DNA from: S141-55 sp964422065
GTDB lineage: Bacteria; Hydrothermota; Hydrothermia; WGAB01
DNA: 56,875 nucleotides
Assembly (NCBI GenBank): GCA_964422065.1
Contig: CAYQZW010000002.1
Coordinates: 1-56,875 of the forward strand
Direction of reading: 5' to 3'
This document shows positions 24,373-31,511 of this stretch, one piece after another. The translations under genes were made by a program, and so were the position numbers. Each line of letters begins with the position of its first letter. The first letter of the stretch is position 1. Below the pieces are notes generated by a model. That model did not search any database, was not told the origin of the DNA, and saw only the letters and a program-made list of their open reading frames with translations.

Positions 24373-27300
24373 ATGCAAAGGATTGCCGTTCGTCGACCAG
24401 TTTTGACCTTCGTCGTCTTCCTGGTTGTGGTCATTATGGGGGTGCTGAGTCTGGTCAACCTCCCCATCGACCTCATGCCGAACGTGACGTTGCCGACCGC
24501 CTCGGTCATCACGATGTATCCCGGGGCTGCACCGGAAGACGTCGAGAAAACCGTCACCGAGGTCTTAGAAGAAGCCATCTCCACGGTTCCTAATGTTGAA
24601 GACATCGTCTCCACATCTGGGGAAGGGCTATCGGCCATCACCATCTCGTTTTCGTGGGGCACAGACCTCGACGCTGCGGTCAATGACATCCGAGACAAAA
24701 TTGACATGGTGAGGCGTTTCCTACCGCCGGACGCCGAAGAACCCACGATCTTCAAATTCGATATCTCTCAGTGGCCGGTGCTGATCGTCGCTGCAACTTC
24801 CGACGACTCGACTTTAGACGTTCGGAAAATCGTGGAAGACGAACTTGTGGAAGCCCTTCAACGCGGGAAAGGGGTGGGAGCCGTCCAAGTTTGGGGAGGA
24901 GGCCGGATCCGTCAAATCAACATCCGGGTGGATCAACGGAAACTGGAAGCTTATGGACTCTCCTTGACCCAGGTGCTGGGGATCCTGGCCCAGGAAAACA
25001 TCGTGCTGCCCTCTGGTGTCCTCAAGGTGGGTCGGACAGAATACCTGGTCCGCGTTCCTCAAGAATTCAAAAGTGCCAAAGAACTCAAGGATCTGCCGAT
25101 CGCCAACGTCCAAGGGACACTGATTCGGCTCAGTGATATTGCGAACATTGACGACAGTTACGCCGAACCCCGAACCTATGTGCGGGTAAACGGCCAGGAT
25201 GGGGTCTTTTTTGCCATCCTCAAGACCTCGGGGGCCAATACCGTCCAAGTCGCGGATGCGGCCAAGCGAATCCTCAAACAACTGGAGAAAGATTTGCCTG
25301 GTCTCAAACTCCACATCATCATTGACGGCTCACGTTTTATCCGGAATAGTATTTTCAACCTGACCACTACGATCCTCTGGGCTTTGCTCTTCGTCACGCT
25401 GGTCACCCTCCTCTTCCTCAGGAACCTCCGAGGGAGTTTAATCATTGCATCGGTGATCCCGGTGTCGCTGGTCACGGCTTTCATTTTCCTCTACCTTATC
25501 GGTGCCACGATCAACATCATTTCGCTTTCCTCCCTGGCCATCGCCATCGGCATGGTGGTCGACAACGCCATCGTGGTTCTGGAAAACATCTATCACCACC
25601 TTGAGCGCGGGGAAACGCGGAAAGAGGCTGCGATCTTTGGAACTGGAGAAGTCGGACAGGCGATCATCGCGTCGACCTTGACCACGGTCGCCATTCTTGT
25701 CCCGATCGTGGCCATTAAAGGATTTGTGGGGGTGATGTTTCGGCAACTTGCCCTTTCCGTGATGTTGGTCCTCTTTGCCTCTCTCTTTGCGGCCTTCACG
25801 TTGACCCCGATGCTCGCCTCCAAGTTCTTGAAAATCATTGACCTCGGTAAACTGGGACGTGTCCATTCCGCCGCCTTCCAAGGCTTAGAAAAGGGCTATC
25901 AATGGTTTTTGTCCCGGGCTCTGCGTTTCCGATGGCTCACCCTGATCACCGGCATCGTGATCTTCCTCGCCAGTCTTTCTTTGTTCCGATACATCCCCAC
26001 AGAATTCATCCCTCCCCAGGACACGGGCGATGTAAGGGGACAATTCCAATTGCCCGTAGGAACGCGTCTGGAGGTTACGGATAGCATCATGCATATCGTA
26101 GAGGCGATGATTGAAAACGAGGTGCCGGAGATCGAGAATCTGGTCGTTCGGGTGGGACCGACGGAATCCGGGTTCGGAGCGATCATGGGATACCAAGAGA
26201 GTTCCAACTCGGGGTTTTTTGCTGCCCATTTGGTTCCGAAAGGCCAACGGAAACGGAGCACCACGGAGATCGCCGCCCTGTTGGCGGATCGGCTGAAAGA
26301 CATCCCAGGTCTCACCTCTTACTCAGTTTCTGCGACCGGAGGGGGCGCACAGTTCCTCTTCGGAGCTGGGGCACCGATCTCCATAGAAATCTATGGAAGT
26401 GACCTTGACCTGACGGACTCCCTTGCGCGGCAAATCCGACGAGGCATTGCCAAGATCCCCGGAATCAAAGGCGCTCGCATCACCCGCCAGAGCGGCCGCC
26501 CGGAGATCTGGGTCCGCCTGGATCGCCAACGGCTTTATCAGTACGGTTTGACCTCCGCCCAAGTCGCGCAGTACCTCCGTCAAGCCCTCCAAGGCATGCG
26601 TGCTACAACACTCCGACGTGGGGGCGATGAGTACGACATCTATGTATTCCTCGATGACCCTTATCGGTACGACCCCTCGATCCTTCAAACCCTCCAAATC
26701 CCAGGTCCATTGGGCCCCGTCTACTTGTCGAACGTCAGCCACATTGAGTACCGATACGGGCCTTTGTCCATCGAGCGGAAGAACCGCGAACGTGTGGTTA
26801 AGGTCGAAGCTGAGATCCACGGACGGGCCTTGGGGGCCATTGTCAAAGACATCCAAGCGTTTCTCCGACAGATCCCCCTGCCACCTGGTGTCCACATTGA
26901 GTTGGCCGGTACCGTCCAGCAGCAACGGGAATCCTTCTCCACCGTATTCAAGGCATTGCTCCTTGGAGCGCTGCTGGTATTCCTCGTCATGGCTGCGCTC
27001 TTCGAATCCTTCCTCGATCCCCTCATCATCATGTTTTCCGTGCCCTTTGCGATCACGGGAAGCGTCCTTGCGTTCTTCCTGACGGGGATCCCGTTCTCCC
27101 TGATGGGGTTTGTTGGACTGTTGATGCTGGTCGGGATTGTGGTAAACAACGCCATCGTGCTTCTGGATTACATCAAGATCCTTCAGAAACGAGGGCTCGC
27201 GCTCTTAGAAGCCATTGTTACGGGTGGGACACGCCGTCTGCGTCCGGTCCTTATGACCACCCTGACGACAGTCTTTGGCCTCTTACCGCTCGCCACTTCG

Positions 27301-27444
27301 ACTCGAGAAGGTGCCGAAATGTGGAGCCCCTTCGGAATCTCTGTGATCGGTGGACTCTTAGTCTCGACCTTGATTACCTTGGTTTTCGTGCCGACGCTGT
27401 ATTACATTGTGGAACGATTGCGTGAAAGGAGACACAAGGCATGA
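24373..27444 (+). CDS. RND-family efflux transporter
   Basis: A 1023-residue proton-driven inner-membrane pump. The first membrane helix follows RRPVLTFVV. Two large periplasmic loops and two bundles of six helices have the expected spacing. The proton-relay motif in TM4 reads GMVVDNAIVVLEN, with D-N in place of the D-D of classical AcrB pumps, as in other HAE1-like pumps. TM10-11 contains VGIVVNNAIVLLDY. It lies in the tetR-tolC-mfp-rnd operon, and a PII-like accessory gene overlaps its stop. Drug or amphiphile export is likely; CusA-type methionine motifs were not seen. Confidence 0.92.
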   Translation: MQRIAVRRPVLTFVVFLVVVIMGVLSLVNLPIDLMPNVTLPTASVITMYPGAAPEDVEKTVTEVLEEAISTVPNVEDIVSTSGEGLSAITISFSWGTDLDAAVNDIRDKIDMVRRFLPPDAEEPTIFKFDISQWPVLIVAATSDDSTLDVRKIVEDELVEALQRGKGVGAVQVWGGGRIRQINIRVDQRKLEAYGLSLTQVLGILAQENIVLPSGVLKVGRTEYLVRVPQEFKSAKELKDLPIANVQGTLIRLSDIANIDDSYAEPRTYVRVNGQDGVFFAILKTSGANTVQVADAAKRILKQLEKDLPGLKLHIIIDGSRFIRNSIFNLTTTILWALLFVTLVTLLFLRNLRGSLIIASVIPVSLVTAFIFLYLIGATINIISLSSLAIAIGMVVDNAIVVLENIYHHLERGETRKEAAIFGTGEVGQAIIASTLTTVAILVPIVAIKGFVGVMFRQLALSVMLVLFASLFAAFTLTPMLASKFLKIIDLGKLGRVHSAAFQGLEKGYQWFLSRALRFRWLTLITGIVIFLASLSLFRYIPTEFIPPQDTGDVRGQFQLPVGTRLEVTDSIMHIVEAMIENEVPEIENLVVRVGPTESGFGAIMGYQESSNSGFFAAHLVPKGQRKRSTTEIAALLADRLKDIPGLTSYSVSATGGGAQFLFGAGAPISIEIYGSDLDLTDSLARQIRRGIAKIPGIKGARITRQSGRPEIWVRLDRQRLYQYGLTSAQVAQYLRQALQGMRATTLRRGGDEYDIYVFLDDPYRYDPSILQTLQIPGPLGPVYLSNVSHIEYRYGPLSIERKNRERVVKVEAEIHGRALGAIVKDIQAFLRQIPLPPGVHIELAGTVQQQRESFSTVFKALLLGALLVFLVMAALFESFLDPLIIMFSVPFAITGSVLAFFLTGIPFSLMGFVGLLMLVGIVVNNAIVLLDYIKILQKRGLALLEAIVTGGTRRLRPVLMTTLTTVFGLLPLATSTREGAEMWSPFGISVIGGLLVSTLITLVFVPTLYYIVERLRERRHKA

Positions 27445-27725
27445 AACTCCTGATCTTTATCTTGGATGCAGCCCTGGAAGACCACCTGTTGAAGGAGTTC
27501 GAGGCGATGGGGATCCAATCCTGGACCAAGATCCCCAAAGCCCTCGGACGCGGTACACGCTCGGATCCTCTCCTGGACACACACATTTGGCCTGGCTACC
27601 ACGTCGTCTATTGGGTCAAGGTTGAGGATGTCGAGCCCCTGAAGCCCAAACTCCGTGAACTTTCTGAGAAATACAGACACCGTGGGTTCCGCGTCATGGT
27701 CTTGCCTATTGAAGACTTCATCTGA
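27441..27725 (+). CDS. PII-like transporter-associated protein (PG0541 type)
   Basis: A 94-residue cytoplasmic protein with a ferredoxin-like PII-type pattern: KLLIFILDAALEDHLLKEFEAMG, then TKIPKALGRGTRS and a basic C-terminal half. Similar small proteins are encoded right after RND pumps in Bacteroidetes and relatives (PG0541 family). The start overlaps the RND stop (ATGA), so stoichiometric synthesis with the pump is likely. It may sense a small ligand and gate the transporter, but this is inferred from PII relatives. Confidence 0.65.
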   Translation: MKLLIFILDAALEDHLLKEFEAMGIQSWTKIPKALGRGTRSDPLLDTHIWPGYHVVYWVKVEDVEPLKPKLRELSEKYRHRGFRVMVLPIEDFI

Positions 27726-27727
27726 TC

Positions 27728-28159
27728 ATGTCGGTCTGGTGGCTTCTCGTGCACCTTTTTGCCAGTTCCCCGGGGATCTCTCCTTCTTCGGGTCTCCCGG
27801 TCCTTCCGCTTTCGATCCGGTCCGAAACCCTCTGGGTGGAGATCGCGAGCACTCCTGCCGAACGAATGGTCGGGCTGATGTTCCGGGACTCATTGCCGGA
27901 GAATCACGGGATGCTTTTCATCTTTGACACTCCACAGATCCTGAAATTCTGGATGAAGAACACCTTGATTCCTCTGGACATCGCCTTCATTGACGAAGCG
28001 GGAGTGATCATCGACATCCAGGCCATGGAGCCCCTGGACACCACCCTTCACGTTTCACCGAAGGCTGTTCCCTACGCCTTGGAAGTCAACCGGGGCTGGT
28101 TCAAGCGCCACGGCATTGGGGTTGGAGACACCTTGCGAGGGCCGGCGTTCCCCCGCTGA
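27728..28159 (+). CDS. secreted DUF192 protein
   Basis: A 143-residue protein with an N-terminal hydrophobic segment (signal peptide or anchor) and a DUF192 domain: ERMVGLMFRDSL, GMLFIFD, FWMKNTLIPLDIAFID and ALEVNRGWFKRHGIGVGD. DUF192 proteins are small periplasmic beta proteins of unknown role, often near envelope or efflux genes. It follows the PG0541-like gene after 2 bp, so it is probably the last gene of the efflux operon. Confidence 0.85.
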   Translation: MSVWWLLVHLFASSPGISPSSGLPVLPLSIRSETLWVEIASTPAERMVGLMFRDSLPENHGMLFIFDTPQILKFWMKNTLIPLDIAFIDEAGVIIDIQAMEPLDTTLHVSPKAVPYALEVNRGWFKRHGIGVGDTLRGPAFPR

Positions 28160-28173
28160 ACCGTCCCCGGTTC
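28158..28173 (+). terminator. weak hairpin after the efflux operon
   Basis: GAACCG-TCCC-CGGTTC begins in the DUF192 stop codon. Only a few T residues follow and the next promoter starts 2 nt later, so termination is uncertain. Confidence 0.3.
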
Positions 28174-28174
28174 C

Positions 28175-28203
28175 TTGCGGTAGCCCACGAACCGACGGAT
28201 AAT
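28175..28203 (+). promoter_or_regulatory. promoter of the glycosyltransferase operon, leaderless geometry
   Basis: TTGCGG (28175-28180), 17 bp and GATAAT (28198-28203), then exactly 6 nt to the GTG start. The spacing is the same as at ispH. Confidence 0.6.
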
Positions 28204-28209
28204 TACCCT

Positions 28210-29361
28210 GTGTCCCGTCCTCGAATCCTGTTTGCCCTATACGACTTCCCTCCTCTTTCCGGTGGGATGAGTCGCTATTACTTTAACCTCCTGGCGCATC
28301 TCCCGCCGGATGAAATCGTGGTTTTGACGCTTCAGCGAGACCCGATGCCTCACACCCCCTATCCTGTCATAACTGTGCAACGCCCCGATTCCGGACTTTT
28401 TTCGCTGAAGGCTTATCCCTTCTGGCTCCGTGTTTTCGACCGGATTCGGGCACAATATTCAGTTTGCGCGATCTTCAACGGTCATTTGGGTTTCGCAAAG
28501 GTTTCTTGGCTTTACCGGAAATGGCGCCCCCATATCCGCTACGGCATCTTCTTCCATGGGCTGGACATTCTAAAGGAGCGTCAAAAAGGGCAACGCAATC
28601 CCCTAAAACGATTGAGGTTTCAGGCCATGGTCCACTCTGCAGACCTCTGTGTAGTGAACAGCCAGGCCACGGCATCACTCCTGCATGATACAGTTTCCTC
28701 ACCTCCTCAGGTTGTGGTGGTGTATCCAGGGGTAGACCCCCAGCGATTTCGTGTCTTCCCAGAGGCAAAAGCAACAATCCGAGCGCGCTTGGAGTTGCCT
28801 CAAGACCGAAAGATCTTGATCTTCGTTGGTCGGCCGGTCCAGAGGAAAGGGTTAGACCTCCTCCTCCAGGTCCTCCGTGAACTGCCGGAAGATCTCCTGT
28901 TGGTGGTCTTGGGTCCCGGCGAGTTCCACCGGTTCCAAGCCCTGGCCGAGGATCTGGGCGTGGCCTCTCGGGTGGTGTTTCGGGGATTCGTCACTGAGGA
29001 AGATCTCGTGGCGTACTACAACGCCGCCGATCTTTTCGTCATGCCCGTCCATCACGATCCCAAGGATTTTGAAGGGTTCGGCTTGGTCTACCTGGAAGCC
29101 AATGCCTGTGGTCTTGCAGTGATCGGGACCCGGACCGGTGGAATCCCGGAGGCGGTGGAAGACGGTGTCAACGGCCTCTTGCTCGATCCCGACGACCCTC
29201 AAGCATTACGGCAAGCGATTCTACGTCTTATACGCGACCCCGACCTTCGCCAGAAACTGGGTCAACAGGGACGACAGCGAGTCTTGGAGCGATTCCTTTG
29301 GCCCCAACAGGCTGAACGTTTACGAAAGGCGTATCTTAGGCTATGCGAATCGTCCAAGTAA
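28210..29361 (+). CDS. GT4-family glycosyltransferase
   Basis: A 383-residue GT-B enzyme. The N-terminal acceptor domain has the glycine-rich SGGMSRY loop. The C-terminal donor domain has VGRPVQRKGLDLLL, the EGFGLVYLEA glutamate motif for the nucleotide sugar, and TGGIPEAVEDG. The GTG start has no Shine-Dalgarno and sits 6 nt after a -10 box. It overlaps the next glycosyltransferase by 19 bp. Assembly of a surface glycan or glycolipid is likely. Confidence 0.88.
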   Translation: MSRPRILFALYDFPPLSGGMSRYYFNLLAHLPPDEIVVLTLQRDPMPHTPYPVITVQRPDSGLFSLKAYPFWLRVFDRIRAQYSVCAIFNGHLGFAKVSWLYRKWRPHIRYGIFFHGLDILKERQKGQRNPLKRLRFQAMVHSADLCVVNSQATASLLHDTVSSPPQVVVVYPGVDPQRFRVFPEAKATIRARLELPQDRKILIFVGRPVQRKGLDLLLQVLRELPEDLLLVVLGPGEFHRFQALAEDLGVASRVVFRGFVTEEDLVAYYNAADLFVMPVHHDPKDFEGFGLVYLEANACGLAVIGTRTGGIPEAVEDGVNGLLLDPDDPQALRQAILRLIRDPDLRQKLGQQGRQRVLERFLWPQQAERLRKAYLRLCESSK

Positions 29362-30419
29362 CCGATGCCCGGTCCTGGCGCGGGGGCGAGGAACAACTGT
29401 TCCTCTTGACCCAAGGCTTGATTCACCGCTACGGCGTAGAGGTCTTTCTCGTGTGTCCACCTGGGACCCCTGTGTTCCAACGTTTTCAGGCGGCCGGCCT
29501 CCCGGCCTATCCCGTGGGGATGCGTCAGGAATGGGATCCGCTCCGGGCATTGACCCTCCGGAGGCTTCTCCAGGACCTCGCGCCGGACCTGGTCGTTGCA
29601 CAATCCTCGGGTGCCCACGGCCTTTTGGTCCTGGCCGCACACCTTACACAGGACTTTCCCCCACTGGTAGTGCATCGTCGTCGGCCCAGTTCCATCTCCT
29701 TGGGAAGCCGATGGAAATATCGATCAGGCACGGTGGCACGCTATATCGCAATTTCTAAAGCGGTGGCCCAAACTTTGATCCAGGGGGGAGTCGAGCCGGA
29801 AAGAATCACGGTGATCCCTTCCGGAATCCCGATCCCGCCCCATCCACCTGTGGCGCGCGAGAAGTTGGGGATTCCGAAGTCCACACCGTTGATCGGGACC
29901 GTGGCTGCCTTGACCCGAGAGAAAAACTTGTTCTTCTGGCTGGAGGTCCTGAAAGAGGTCCGCAAGGAAGTGCCTGAAGTGATGGGGTTGATTGTGGGAG
30001 AAGGGTATCTCCAATCGGCGTTGCAGCGAGCGGTTCGGGAAAAAGGGCTGGAAGGCCACGTGCGGCTCCTTCCCTACCGCCCAGGCATCATTGGGACCTT
30101 CGACCTATTCCTGTCTACATCCCGAGTTGAGGGACTGGGCACGGCACTGATCCAAGCCCTGGCGTATGGTGTTCCTGTCGTAGCCCCACAGATCGGGGGA
30201 ATCCCCGAGGTCATCCGGCATGGAGAGACTGGGATCCTAATCGGTTCCTGGGCACCCAGGGCTTTCGCCAAGGCGCTGGTAGACTTGCTGACGGAACCAC
30301 ACAAACGCAACAGCCTGGCCCGGGAGGCACTCAAGGATGTGGAACGCTTCTCAATCCGACATACGGTAGATCAAACCTACACGGTCTATCGCGAGGTGAT
30401 CACATCATGGGAACCCTGA
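29343..30419 (+). CDS. GT4-family glycosyltransferase
   Basis: A 358-residue GT-B enzyme. The N-terminal motif SWRGGEEQLFLL is the glycine-rich loop. The donor domain contains VIPSGIPIP, LIGTVAALTREKNL, EGLGTALIQALAYG (the EX7E-like motif) and IGGIPEVIRHGETG. It overlaps the neighbouring glycosyltransferase genes on both sides, so one operon is clear. The sugar and acceptor cannot be predicted. Confidence 0.87.
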   Translation: MRIVQVTDARSWRGGEEQLFLLTQGLIHRYGVEVFLVCPPGTPVFQRFQAAGLPAYPVGMRQEWDPLRALTLRRLLQDLAPDLVVAQSSGAHGLLVLAAHLTQDFPPLVVHRRRPSSISLGSRWKYRSGTVARYIAISKAVAQTLIQGGVEPERITVIPSGIPIPPHPPVAREKLGIPKSTPLIGTVAALTREKNLFFWLEVLKEVRKEVPEVMGLIVGEGYLQSALQRAVREKGLEGHVRLLPYRPGIIGTFDLFLSTSRVEGLGTALIQALAYGVPVVAPQIGGIPEVIRHGETGILIGSWAPRAFAKALVDLLTEPHKRNSLAREALKDVERFSIRHTVDQTYTVYREVITSWEP

Positions 30420-31402
30420 GGGTTTTGATTGTGGGGGCCTGGGACCACCGGGGCCGGCACGAAGAACTCATCGCACGCGCCTTCCGACGCCTGGGTGCAA
30501 AGGTGTGGGGGATCAACCCAGGACGGCATCAGAGCGTGTATCACCGTGGCCCGCGAATCTTTCCATTCCTTTTACACCGCATGGTCCGGGCATTCCGTCC
30601 CCATCTCCTTCTGACCTCCAAGGGCAAAGGTGTCCCTCCTGACCTCTGGGCCTCATTGCCAGGCTACAAGGTTGTGTGGTACACGGACTACCGGGACCCA
30701 CCGGACTCGCATATCGTTGCCTTGGCACGCGTGTCCGACCGCTTCTTCCTCACCGCGTTTGGCCAAATCCCCACGTACCAACGTCTTGGGGTTCCTCATG
30801 TTGAATTTCTCCCTCAAGGTGTTGACCCTGCGATGACCCCTACACGCCCTCGGGTTGTGCGGTATCCCCTGGGATTCTTCGGGTCTGGCTATGCCTATCG
30901 ACATCGGTGGGAGATTCTGGTGGCCCTCGCCCAACACTTCCCCCTGACGATTTGGGGACACAACTGGGATCGTTATGATTGTCCCTTTGATGGGGATCGC
31001 TGTCTCTCCAGGGAAGAGTGGGACACACTGCGGCACAAACTGCCCCCTCCGCGCGCCCCGGTTTACAACGAGGACCTCGGGCAACGCCTCTCTGAAACGG
31101 CCATCACACTGGGCATTGGGGTGCCTGGGGTACGGCTTTACTTTTCCAACCGGGTCTGGCTCACCCTGGGATGGGGCGGGTTCCTGCTCCAGGAATACGT
31201 CGAAGGCCTGGAGGAACTCTTTGAGAACCACCGACATCTGGTGTGGTACCGGAGTGTAGAAGAGGCCATAGACCTCATCCGCTGGTATCTCCAACGGCCT
31301 GGATCCCGAGAAAAAATCGCGCTCTCCGGATATCGAAGGGTCCACCGGTTTCACACCTATGACCACCGGATTCGACGGATTCTCACATCTTTAGGGCTCT
31401 AA
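30407..31402 (+). CDS. CgeB-like glycosyltransferase
   Basis: A 331-residue protein matching the CgeB/Glyco_trans_1_2 group of GT-B enzymes. It has VLIVGAWDHRGRH at the N-terminus, KVVWYTDYRDPP, RFFLTAFGQIPTYQRLG, then FLPQGVDPAM and GFFGSGYAYRHRW at the domain boundary. RLYFSNRVWLTLGWGGFLLQEYVEGL carries the donor-site region. GAGGTGA precedes the ATG, which overlaps the previous gene by 13 bp. It is the last of three consecutive glycosyltransferases. Confidence 0.75.
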   Translation: MGTLRVLIVGAWDHRGRHEELIARAFRRLGAKVWGINPGRHQSVYHRGPRIFPFLLHRMVRAFRPHLLLTSKGKGVPPDLWASLPGYKVVWYTDYRDPPDSHIVALARVSDRFFLTAFGQIPTYQRLGVPHVEFLPQGVDPAMTPTRPRVVRYPLGFFGSGYAYRHRWEILVALAQHFPLTIWGHNWDRYDCPFDGDRCLSREEWDTLRHKLPPPRAPVYNEDLGQRLSETAITLGIGVPGVRLYFSNRVWLTLGWGGFLLQEYVEGLEELFENHRHLVWYRSVEEAIDLIRWYLQRPGSREKIALSGYRRVHRFHTYDHRIRRILTSLGL

Positions 31403-31437
31403 GTTCCTCCTTAAGGGATCGGAAGCACAAAACTTCC

Positions 31438-31466
31438 TTGCCTTGTGGGGAAGCCGATGGTATAAT
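31438..31466 (+). promoter_or_regulatory. promoter of the DUF2723 gene and downstream genes
   Basis: TTGCCT (31438-31443), exactly 17 bp and TATAAT (31461-31466) with an extended-10 TGG. AAGGAGG lies before the ATG at 31512. Confidence 0.75.
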
Positions 31467-31511
31467 CCAGACCTTCGGGTTTCGTCCACACTTAGGCCTA
31501 AGGAGGCATGG

